Shown: piece by piece, positions 44,750 to 54,904 of the stretch
Layout of the letters: each line of letters starts with the position of its first letter
How positions within the stretch are numbered: the first letter of the stretch is position 1
Notes under the pieces: generated by a model
Told to the model about the DNA's origin: nothing
Seen by the model: only the letters and a program-made list of their open reading frames with translations
Database searches by the model: none
NCBI GenBank assembly: GCA_016647705.1
Contig: CM028327.1
Span: 40,635,017-40,699,016, forward strand
Reading direction: 5' to 3'
Length of the DNA stretch: 64,000 nt
Origin: Eucommia ulmoides
Taxonomy: Eukaryota > Streptophyta > Magnoliopsida > Garryales > Eucommiaceae
Program-made: the position numbers and the translations under genes

Positions 44750-47188
44750 ATGGCTACGCGTATATTTTTGATTTGCAAGTTTGATGGTTACTCGTTGGGC
44801 ATCAAGGTGGATGATGATTTCACGCAAGCGGTGCTTATTCAAAATGTGTTGTCGCGGTGGGACGTGTTGAGGGATGTTTTGTTCGAGATGTTTTATTCCA
44901 TACCAGGGCATGACAGGTGCCTAATATTGTGTCAGGACGACGTAAAGGTAATGGTTAGCCTTACACGAGCAATGAAGCTTGAATATATGGGGGTGGAGAT
45001 AAAGGTGTGCGGCAGCGGTAGCGGACCAAGTGGCAGTCGGGACAGGATGTTATTTGAATATCCAACGGGACAGGGGGGCGGGATGGCATGGACGGAGAGG
45101 ATGACCTGTTGTCCGTTTTCTGCCCATTGCCTAAAAAGGCATTATTGTCCGATCATTGGGCTGAAGGTCTTAAAGAAGCCGGGCAGATTTTTAGGGTGGA
45201 ATACCAGAATTTAGAGAATCACTAAGGAAATATGCTGTACAAATGGGTTTCACATTTCAGTACATAAAGAACGACAAGAAGAGGGTGACAGCTGAATGTT
45301 CACTCAAGGAGGAGAGGGATTGCAAATGGAGAGTGCATGGCAGGCTAGACGAAAGGAATGGTTTTTTTTTTTTACATTTGGGAGTTCTAGAGAAATCATA
45401 GTTGCGGCGGTGCTTATAGGACAGAGATGAATGAGAAGATGAACTGTAGTGTTGTGAAGTCATGTCTTTTAGACTTAATTCGGAATACCCTGTCAACTCA
45501 CCCAATTGACGTTGTTCACACGTTCAAGAACGACTATGGGATTGAGATCCCATATCACATCGCATGGAATGGAGTGGAAAAAGCTCAGGATGATTTGTAC
45601 GGCGACCACGAATCGTCTTATGATCAATTACGCTGGTACTTGGATGCATGCAGGCAGACGAATCCAGGCAGCCACCTGGCGTTGGATTATGATAAAGAAA
45701 CTGAGCATTTCAAGAGACTGTTTGTATCGTTCTATGCGACTGCGCACGGGTTCAAATACTGCAGGCCGATACTGTTTCTAGACGGGACATTTCTGGGGGG
45801 TAGGTACAAGGGGTGTTTGTTGGCGGCCAGCACAAAGGATGGAAACAATGGTAAATTGGTTGATTACTTATTACATAAACGCAATAACACTTATCGTTAA
45901 CACATTAGATGCAATTAATGCTTTCTTTTTCTTTTTTTTACATTTTTTTTAACAGTCTGTGCGAGGGGGGTGGGGGGGTGGGGGTGTGTGTTTCTGATGA
46001 GACAAGCTGATCATGTTTGGGGATGAGACATGGAAATTTTTTGCAACGTTAACGTTAATGCGTTAACGTTAACCCATTTAAACGGTTGTGTATACAATGT
46101 TTTTTTCAAAGCGTGATGATCTGTTTTGTGTTTTTCGTAAATGGACAGGTCTTTTTCCGGTTGCATTCGCTGTTGTTGATGCGGAGAATGATGACAACTG
46201 GTATTGGTTCATGACCAATTTAGAAAAAATTATGGTGAAAGAACGTGTGCTAACCTTCATTTCGGATCGACATAGTGGCATTCTTGAAAGGGTCCGGAAG
46301 ATGTTCCCGGATTGTTTTCATTCTTATTGCTTGAACCACCTGAAGAACAATATGAGGGACAAATTAGCGGGTTTGAAACAAGCGTGGAAGGAGAAGCTCG
46401 TGCACAAATATTTGATGATGGCATATGCGACGACGCTTGACAAATACTACCAGCTGAGGGAAGAATTAAGAACAAAAGGTATGGGACGAGTAGAGAATTT
46501 CCTAGAGGATGTGCTGCCAGACAACTTCTGCAACATGTTTTTCAAAGGCAAAAGATATGGGGAGATGTCGTCCAACCTAGCGGAGTCATTCAACGCATGG
46601 ATTCGTGATTACCGGCACCTGCCGATCATATTAATGGTCGACAAGATTAGGTGCAAGGTAATGAACCAGTTGTCAGTGAGACGCGCCGAATCACTCCTGA
46701 TGACGGGTTTCCTATACCCAGTACGCGATAAAATGCTGTCGCGGATGATAAGTGACAGGCGGACATAGAATGTTGTTGAGTGCGGCAACAGCGTATACGA
46801 AATACACTCGATCCCATCCGTTCTGGTTGATGTGGATAAAAAAATGTGCTCCTGCTTCAAGTGGCAGGGAAACGGGTTCCCGTGTGTTCATGTTTGTGCA
46901 GCGATACAAAAAAGCGGCCAGAATATACATTCATCCGTTGAGTCGTTTTTCTTAGTGGAATATTACCGAATAACTTACTCAGAAGGTATATATGGTGTAC
47001 CCACGTTCGAGAAACCGGAATGGAATGAATCGGAAGCTGTAATTATCCCGTCGATCACAAAAAAAAACAACCAGGTCGACCGCGGAAGAAACGCATCCCA
47101 TCAAGGGGTGAGATCCCAGAAATAAGATGTGGTAGATGCAAAAAGAATGGGCACCACAACAGGAAGACATGCACTGCTTCAATTTAAA
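44750..47188 (+). pseudogene. MULE transposase (MuDR/mudrA-like), broken
   Basis: Starts MATRIFLICKFDGY, with an N-terminal region of PB1-like character, then the MuDR segment LRKYAVQMGFTFQYIKND and VTAECSLKEERDCKWRV. The DDE core follows: CRPILFLDGTFLGGRYKG (first Asp), a GT-AG intron at 45851-46148 that restores the reading NG|LFPVAFAVVDAEND, FISDRHSGI (second Asp), FHSYCLNHLKNNM and SNLAESFNAWI. Then come the SWIM zinc site (CSCFKWQGNGFPCVHVCAAI) and a CX2CX4HX4C knuckle (CGRCKKNGHHNRKTC) near the end at 47188. Damage: frameshifts near 45085, 45215, 45365 (T-run) and 47062 (A-run), and TAG stops at 45388-45390 and 46766-46768. It would cut and rejoin the element ends. Confidence 0.9.
45851..46148 (+). 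other. Transposase intron carrying palindrome variants
   Basis: Donor AATG|GTAAAT, acceptor GGACAG|GTCTTT. The intron contains ACGTTAACGTTAATGCG and GCGTTAACGTTAACCC near 46045-46077 and a G-rich run near 45965-45985. Confidence 0.8.
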
Positions 47189-47259
47189 GCACAGATTAAT
47201 CAAATATTTCCTTTTATGTAGTTTTGACACAGTAACACTTTATGTGTTTAATGTCAGGA

Positions 47260-49040
47260 GGGGGTGGAACCTCGTTTTTTTCACATGATGTTTTTGTTTT
47301 GCGTAAACAGGTAACGAACACACACAATTTTTTTTTTTTGTGTTAATGTCAACGCAAGTATGATTCGAACATTTTAATGTTCAATGCTTTCATAATTTTT
47401 TTTATATATAATTAATCGCATTAACGTTAACGCATTTACAAGACCCACCTCAATAACTAATCCCCCGTCGTTAATGCATTTTTTTTTAACCAACCAGTTA
47501 AGAGCAATCACAGTTTGCGTTAACGTTAACGCGAACGCATTTTACAACCAAAAAACTCAAATAACTAAACGCGTAAACATTAACGCTTTTTTATTACAAA
47601 CCAGCATAAGAAAGATACAACTACGTTAACGTTAACGTGAACGAATATTACAGTCAACTAATTGCGTTAACGTTAATGCAATAAGGAAACCATCACATGT
47701 AACTTTATTGCGTTAACGTCACGGTAAACACAACCCAGTAACAAAGTCAAACGTTAACGCAGTTCTTTAAAGTCCAGAAACAAAAAAACTGCATTTGTTT
47801 TGCATTAACGTTAACGTGAACGAAAGTACAAATTGCATTAAAGTTAACGGATTAACGAACCAGCCCATTTTAACATATTTGCGTTAACGTTAAACACAAC
47901 TAAGGTAATTTACGTTAACGTTAACGCAATTAAGATACAACTACGTTAACGTTAACGTGAACGAAAATTACAGCCAGGGAAGTAACTAATTGCGTTAACG
48001 TTAACACAGTAAGGAAACCATAACACGTAACTTTTTTGAGTTAACGTTACGGTAAATACAGCCCAGTAACAAAGTCAAACGTTAACGCAGTTCTTTAAAG
48101 TCCAGAAACAAAATAACTGCATTCGTTTTGCGTTAACGTTAACGTGAACGAAAGTACAAATTGCATTAAAGTTAACAGATTAACGAACCAGCCCATTTTA
48201 ACATATTTGTGTTAATGTTAAACACAACTAAGGTAATTTGTGTTAACGTTAACACAATTAAGATACAACTACATTAACGCTAACGTGAATGAAAATTACA
48301 GCTAGGGAAGTAACTAATTGCGTTAACGTTAATGCAGTAAGGAAACCATTACACGTAACTTTTTTGCGTTAACGTCACGGCAAATACAACCCAGTAACAA
48401 AGTCAAACGCAACCAACAAAATAACCAAATCTGAACATTAACTAATCTAGTTAACATTAACGTAGTTTTTTAAAGTCCAGAAACAAAACAACTGCATTGT
48501 TTTTGCGTTAACGTTAATGTGAACGAAAGTACAAATTGCATTAAAGTTAACGGATTAACAAACCAGCCCATTTTAACATATTTGCGTTAACGTTAAACAC
48601 ACCTACAACCCAGCAACAAGACAAGCAACACATTTAAGGTAATTTGCGTTAACGTTAACGCAATTTTTTACAGACCAGAACAAAACAATTTTTTTTTCGT
48701 TAACGTTAACTTGCAACAGTCAAAATTGTTCAACCAAACCAACAAACTAAACCAAATCTAAACATTAACTAAGCCCATTAACGTTAACGCGTTGGGTTAC
48801 AGCTAGCACATGTAAAATTACAAATTGCGGTAACAATTAACACAATTACAAACCCAACAGCAAATTCAAAAGGCAAAACATTCAACGCAATAAATCAACG
48901 GATAAAATAAGAGTTAATTACATTTTTTTTCGAGTCAACAATAACGCATTTGGACATTAAAGCACTGATAAAATACACGCACCCACAATCGCAAAAAATG
49001 AATAAATCAGGGGGATATATACATTTTCTCAGATTTTTGT
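47260..49040. repeat. Central MULE palindrome array with about 320-bp tandem units
   Basis: This lies between the 3' ends of the two convergent genes. Three units begin with AGATACAACTACRTTAACG at about 47611, 47931 and 48260. Each contains five or six GTTAACGTTAAC-type sites plus conserved spacers such as AACCAGCCCATTTTAACATA and CCCAGTAACAAAGTCAAACG. Exact 16-mers occur at 47517-47532 and 48646-48661; most others carry one or two changes. No coding capacity. Confidence 0.9.
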
Positions 49041-49281
49041 TTTGTATCATTGATAAACTCTCCCCATAGGTCAGGGTATGCCCTGATCTGGTTGGGTTGT
49101 TTCAACATCGGTGCCCACCATGGGGACCCAACTGTAGTGCGGATGGTTGAGCAGAGCATGTATTACGTCTCTCCGGACACCACGTACATCCGCCACCGAC
49201 AGTTTTTTCGCGATGAGCATATTTGCAGCATATTGTTTCATGATGTACATAACAAAAATGCTGCAATCAATCCTGCAAATC

Positions 49282-49312
49282 GGGGGGGGGGGGGGGGGGG
49301 GGGAGGGGGGGG
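49282..49312 (-). other. G22 tract: poly-C pyrimidine tract of the last ULP-like intron
   Basis: On the minus strand this is a C-run directly upstream of GATTTGCAG, the likely acceptor before the exon bearing the catalytic Cys, so it sits where the polypyrimidine tract belongs. Confidence 0.6.
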
Positions 49313-51659
49313 AGGAGAAGGTAAACAGATAAGATTGATAAATTTGCAAATACATACGATTTTTAGTACACATGTTTCGGACGGGTGAACTTACGCCCCG
49401 TGTTGTTGTGGCGAATCGAGACATTGTTCTATACGTTCGTTACCCCAATCTGGACGTATTTTCATGTTGATATGTCGTTCCACAAACCTTTTCTATTCAG
49501 AATTTAGGTTAGTCAAACAAAACAGAGTATAGTTAGAGACAATCAAAGTAGTCACATGTTAAATCACATACCACCGTAAGTGCATCATTATAATAATGAT
49601 CGGTCGTGTTCTTCCTAGGTCGGATGGAATTGTAGAACGTCCATTTTTTATTGGTTATATCCAGTACCATTATAGTCCAATGATTGGGTGACGCATGGCG
49701 ACCGTTAATGTTCATCGGGAACACAATATAACGGGTTTCTTTGCTGAACGCGGCGAAGATTGTGTAGTACAGTTCCTTCAGCAGCACATTGTTGTCCTCC
49801 CTTATAAGATTCTATGATTTTTTTTTTACGTGTTAGCAAGTTTGGATGAAAAAGAAAAAAAAAGCTAACATGTGCTAAAGTGTCTTACCCAAATGCATGA
49901 TAGCGCGAACCACGTTTCGTGCAGCAGCATGATTGACGTGGACATCCGCATGCGATTGATTGATCTAATTTGATCTTCCAAACACTCTCCATACGAATCA
50001 ATAACATGTGAGTAAAGGGAGGGAGAAAGACAGACACGTTAATGTTAACGTTAACGCAAATTTTGTTAACACAAGAACATTTTTACGAAACAAGTTGATG
50101 TAATCAGTTAATCAGGTCAATCACAAACACTATGTAGTCAATTTCATACGTTATCCGACACACGTCGCTCCATAATCATGCAAACGATGTCGCCACACGA
50201 AACCGTGGCCATGGGTTTCCCACCTCCAAACACAAATGTACTGGGACATTGTCAAAAACAACATATTACATGATCAGCAAACATTTTATGGAAAAAGGAA
50301 TTTCAAAAGTAAACAGGCACTTTGAGTAATTTTTTATTTTTTACCCTGGTCCCTCTTTGGAAATCACAGTCAACTTCTCCCAATCGTTGTCAACAAGCAT
50401 CGCACCAACGGTCGTCGAATTACGAGCTGGGAGTACTACATTGTCTTCATACATCGTTGCCGGGGGGAGCTCATCGACATTAACTATGTCAGATCTCTCT
50501 TTCTGCTTCCCTTTCCCTTTTGCTTTGGGGTAGACAAAATCGCTGCCTTGTTTCTTTGGTTGCCTCTCCTTTTTCTTTACTTGACCAACCATGGAGCTAA
50601 CTTTTTGCGTTGCCTCCCCATGCGATGTAGGCATAGGGACTGGCGACGGCACATCGGGGGTGTCAGTTAGCATGACCATAGACAGCAGTTGAGGTTCTTA
50701 AGGAGGTTCTTGAGGTTCGTGGACTGCGAGAGTGGTAGGGGTACCCCTACCCCCCATTTGCATGTGGGCGTTCAATTTCGTCTGTAGGTCCTGTATTTGT
50801 TTATTTAGCACCACACGCATTTTAACGTCTGATTTGGCTATCTCATTCTTCTCTTGCCTCAGCAGTTTGTTCATTTCTTATTCTGCTTTCAAGTCAAGAG
50901 TAAGATCATTATATTTCTTCTTTATTTCGCCAGCAGCATCAGCATGTTGCTGATTCAACGTTTCGATTGTTTTTTCAGTGTTTCCACCTCCTGGGCGAGC
51001 TCGTCATATCTCCGCCTAAGGTCATCTTTTTCTGTATCGACGGCGGCCTCTTTATACTTTTGAGTCACGTCATGCACGCTCATTTCCGTTGGGATGTCTC
51101 TCTTCTCCCCAATTGATTTCGCTAATCTCGCAGAGAGATTAGAGACAGAACGCTCATAACTTTCTTTTTCTTGCAACGACGACGCTTTCAGATGATCAAT
51201 CTCTTTTTTCTGCTCGACGTTGGCAGCGGTTATGATTGCAATCACCCTATGCAACACTGCAATGGTCTGATCTTTTTCCAACTTATTCGCAGCGAACTCA
51301 CCCTGCATTTGTTTGATCTATCTGCGGATGTCATCAACTGTACCTGCGGAGACAGACGGTGGCCCCAAGGCACCCGCTGAAGGTGTGCAAAATGCACTCT
51401 CAGCGGGGGTAGAATCATCACCCAAATCGGTTGCGGCTTGAGTTGGGACGGGAGAAGGATGATATATGAGGGGTGTGAGATACCGCCCTATGATGTCGTC
51501 AACCATTGCATCATAGCCATCATCATCAGCAGTGTTTGTATCTCCGCCCTCATTGCCCGGGCTATCGTTAATTGAGTCATTACTATGCTCTTTCAAAGTA
51601 ATCCCCATTTGAAGCTCTGCCAAAGTCTCATCAGCGGGCTGATCTTTCACCTGGCATAT

Positions 51660-52176
51660 GTGCCAGCATTAACGTTAACCCAGCCACACACACCCCCTCC
51701 CCCCAAAAACAACTAACTGATTGCGTTAACATTAAAGTTAAATTGCTTGCGTTAACGGTAAACATAAGCACAAAAACCAACAACTAAGTTCGCTAACGCT
51801 AATGCAAATAACAATCCAGCCACAAACATCTGGTTTTTTGTTTATTGCGTTAACGTTAACGCATTTATTTATTGCGTTAACGTTAACGCACTAATTATTT
51901 GTGTTAACATTAACGCACTTATTATTTGCATTAACGTTAACGCAATTAATTATATGCTTTAACGTTAACGCATATAAATAATCACGTTACCGTTAACGCA
52001 AATAATAAGTGCGTTAACGTTAACGCTAACACAATAACAATCTAACCATACATAACTTATTTTGCTTTAACGTTAACGCAACAACTAATTGCGTTAACTA
52101 AAACGCAAAATACCACATACCATGTTTTACGTACTTGCATCAACGTTAAAAGCACAACATGTTTTTTTTTGTTTAC
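51660..52176. repeat. Palindromes in the second ULP-like intron
   Basis: This intron (51651-52176) holds exact GCGTTAACGTTAACGC at 51847-51862, 51874-51889 and 52011-52026, and at least five variants in between, spaced 27-60 bp apart. Confidence 0.9.
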
Positions 52177-53109
52177 CTTATCAGCTGGCAGTAGCCCGAG
52201 GGGAATGCCTCCCAAGTTGGAAGAAAAAGTGGTGAGGCACCACCGCTCCAAACGCAGCACACTATGCTCCCTACCCTCGGTGTGGTTAACCAACGTTGTG
52301 TGCTCGCACAACCAATACTGTAAGTAAAAGTTGCAATATGTCAAAGTAGGGTCCACAAACAACGCTTGTAAATTTTTGAAAAACGTTTTCACAATGAGTA
52401 TGTGTATACCTGGAGAGCAAGCACGCATCCCGTGACCGATCGGGGTTCCATGTACGATTTCTTGAGGCTAGTTTCGAGATTTGTGAATATCGCAACTGTC
52501 CAGTTGTAATTTGTCATGTCTTCGATCGTTTCAACATAGCGAACCAACGATTTCTGGACCTGCTGGCCAGTTGTTGCAAAGAAGCACGTGGTCATCAGGT
52601 GTAGAATAACCATGCGCACAACATCCTGTACTGTTTCATTGTTCGTGGCATTCACATTCGCTTGCACTTGTGATCTCAAATATGCAACACTAAACCCGCG
52701 GTCTGCGAATGTCAGCTTGGACATGAAGGGAGAGTCAGATTTTGTGTAGCGACTCAAAACAATGGGTTTTTCGCCCGTTGCTATCCCGAATATAAGCTGG
52801 ATGTCAAGCGGGGTTATCCGGATGAGCCTGCCTCCTATCCTAAACCCCCCATGTAAAGGGTTGTAGTATCGGATGATCATTTCAATGAGATCATCATTTT
52901 TGTGGACGTTTTCGAGCGTCACTCGCTGCTCATATAATGTCTCGAATATTTTTGCGAATGGGGTCCTAGCCAGCAGCGTCTTATGCTGATCATTGAGTTT
53001 GCACTCTTTCAGCAATTCATACGTCTGCTTAAGGTTGGAGCGATAAAGGAATGTCTGCTGGCTCGAGCTTTTCTTTTTCGGTTTCTTAAGGAGTTTTACT
53101 GCAAGAAAG

Positions 53110-54330
53110 ACAGGGAAACACAGTTAATACACATTACAAGCCACACGTTAACGTTAAAGCAGTCATCCATATCCCTCGTTACGTAACAAAAATAGGCAAC
53201 TATTTGCGTTAACGTTAACGCACAACAATAAATGCGTTAACGTTAACGCATTTTTTTCAAAAACCAAAATGTCGTACCAGATTTGAGAAAAATACCGACG
53301 AGTAACGCAAAACGATCCCCCCCTTTTTTACAGGCAAACGTCTATGTGCGTTAACATTAACGCAATTACATCCATGCGTTAACGTTAACGCAAGATGCAG
53401 CACATAGTGGTGTACCAGACAGACAAACAAACAAACCTAAATCTAAACACACGACTCACTTTAATGTTAACGTTAAAGCAGTCATCCATATCACTCGGTA
53501 CGTAACAAAAACAGGCAACTATTTTGCTTCAACGTTAATGCACCACAATATATGCGTTAATGTCTATGCATTTTTCTCAGAAACCAAAACGTCGTACCAG
53601 ATTTGAGAAAGATACCGACGAGTAATGCAAAAGGGTCCCCCCCCCCCCCCCCAATTTTTTACAAGCAAATGTCTATTTGCGTTAACGTTAACGCAATTAC
53701 ATCAACGCGTTAACGTTAACGCAATCACAGTACATAGTGGTGTACCAGACAAACAAACAAACCTAAATCTAAACATACGACTCACATTAAAGTTAACGTT
53801 AACGCAAGCATTCTTTTTAAATTTCTTCTTTTCGGAGGCAAAACAACATGTGGGTCAATATCGCAAAACCACGAAACAAAACACGACGTACGATTTAAAA
53901 AAAAAACGTAAAATCAAAATAGGGGAACAAAGCATGTCGGAGTTGGGTAAAATAGACGAACATCATCGTCTCGTTTTGTGATTTTGATTTCTAAAACGCC
54001 GTCGCCGAACAAAAGTGTATCGATTTTAGGGTTTCACATACTATCAAGACTGATGGTTCCTCGTTTCTGTGTGGAAGACGAGGGGGCGCGTTCAAAATTC
54101 TCCATTATCTGAAGACGGCTGGGCGATTTTGGATTATTAGTTTAAAGGTTTTAGGGTTTCGGAATTTTTAAGCGTGGAGAGAATAGATAGCGTGGAGAGA
54201 ATAGAGAGCGTTTTAGCGGTCTTTTGTATGCGAACGTGCAGATAGTGGAATGTGTAGCAGGACATATCGAAATCAGAACGGACGCGGTAACAACGCCGAC
54301 TGCTAACAGTGCGTTAACGTTAACGCAATC
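53110..54330. repeat. Palindrome block upstream of the ULP-like gene
   Basis: Exact 16-mers at 53206, 53234, 53376, 53679, 53707 and 54311. The stretch is a two-unit tandem of about 310 bp (from about 53145 and 53455), each with AGCAGTCATCCATATC, ACCAAAA.GTCGTACCAG and ACAAACAAACCTAAATCTAAACA. A C16 run at about 53637-53652 lies in the second unit only. No exon was confidently placed here, though a 5' exon of the ULP-like gene may exist. Confidence 0.85.
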
Positions 54331-54571
54331 CGCTACTGTTAACAGAAAAAAAAATACCATTGCAAAAATATCGGCGAGCTCTTTAATTTGATCACATTTT
54401 TATATGATTTGATTCATAAATCAGGTATATAGAAGCGGATTACGTATTGGGGGAGTTTTATTTAGTGTCATGTTCATGTTGTAGTGGTTTGTATCCTCAG
54501 AATGACTTGTTCCGTAAATAAACGGTAAAAGAAAGGGTAAAATAGAAGGATTTTTTCCTAAAGAATTGAGG

Positions 54572-54653
54572 TGGTCTGAAAACTTAACACACATTGTACG
54601 AGGATCTAAATTGTGAAGTAACCTCTATCAAAGAACTAAAAAATAAAATATCC
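54572..54653 (-). repeat. MULE right terminal inverted repeat (degenerate)
   Basis: Reading inward from 54653 it starts GGATATTTTATTTTTTAG and has CAGACCA at offset 75, like the left end. Followed by the target duplication TTTGTTCTC at 54654-54662. Confidence 0.7.
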
Positions 54654-54662
54654 TTTGTTCTC

Positions 54663-54865
54663 TTACGTGGACTTATGAGTACCTATCCTTTTAGTTATTT
54701 TGTATTAATTTTTATTTTTTTTAATTCTAATAAATTTGAGAAGTTAAACAAAAAAAATCTAAAATATCTTGTATTAGATTTAGTCTTGTTCCCATAATTT
54801 TGTCTTTTTGTTTCTCTTCCCGCAAAAAGGCACATGTTTAGTTTTAGACTTTAGTAAAAGGCTAG

Positions 54866-54904
<39 letters not shown>

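Larger units (their letters stand above)
49071..53098 (-). pseudogene. MULE ULP1/C48 protease-like gene (KI-MULE type)
   Basis: Probable exons, right to left: 53098-52410 (KKPKKKSS basic patch, then the transposon-protein-like region FRIGGRLIRITPLDIQLIFGI); 52317-52177 (YWLCEHTTLVNHTEGREH); 51650-50345 (acidic and Pro-rich, then a long coiled coil); about 50238-50151 (FVFGGGKPMATVSCGDIVCM); about 50005-49888; about 49812-49572 (SPNHWTIMVLDI with the catalytic His, TFYNSIRP where Asp is usual); about 49500-49396; and a last exon with DCSIFVMYIMKQYAANM (catalytic Cys) ending at 49071. Each listed boundary has a GT-AG pair or close to it. TAG at 51318-51320, a frameshift in the T-run near 50973 and later stops break it. 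The function in MULEs is unknown; the fold suggests SUMO-protease ancestry. Confidence 0.82.
42873..54653 (+). mobile_element. MULE with ULP1-like gene, 11.8 kb (Kaonashi-like)
   Basis: The 11,781-bp element has a perfect 9-bp target duplication, as expected for Mutator-like elements, and its empty site is visible in copy A. Ends are only weakly inverted: in an ungapped alignment about 40 of the first 82 positions match, but ATAGAG (positions 26-31) and CAGACCA (76-82) fall at identical offsets from both ends. Two convergent genes occupy it, a MuDR-type transposase on plus and a ULP1/C48-like gene on minus, as in KI-MULEs. The rest is filled with GTTAAC-based palindromes. Both genes are damaged. 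Confidence 0.9.

Noticed and set aside
46078..46930. Minus-strand open frames opposite the transposase exon 2
   Set aside because: Shadow frames of a clear MuDR-type coding strand with SWIM zinc motif.
53625..53981. 118-codon plus-strand frame
   Set aside because: Starts at the C16 run and spans palindromes; antisense to the ULP-like gene leader; no domain.
43420..54330. GTTAAC palindromes as a CRISPR array
   Set aside because: Repeats are 16 bp, spacing is irregular, variants are many, no cas genes exist and the host is a plant; they belong to a MULE.
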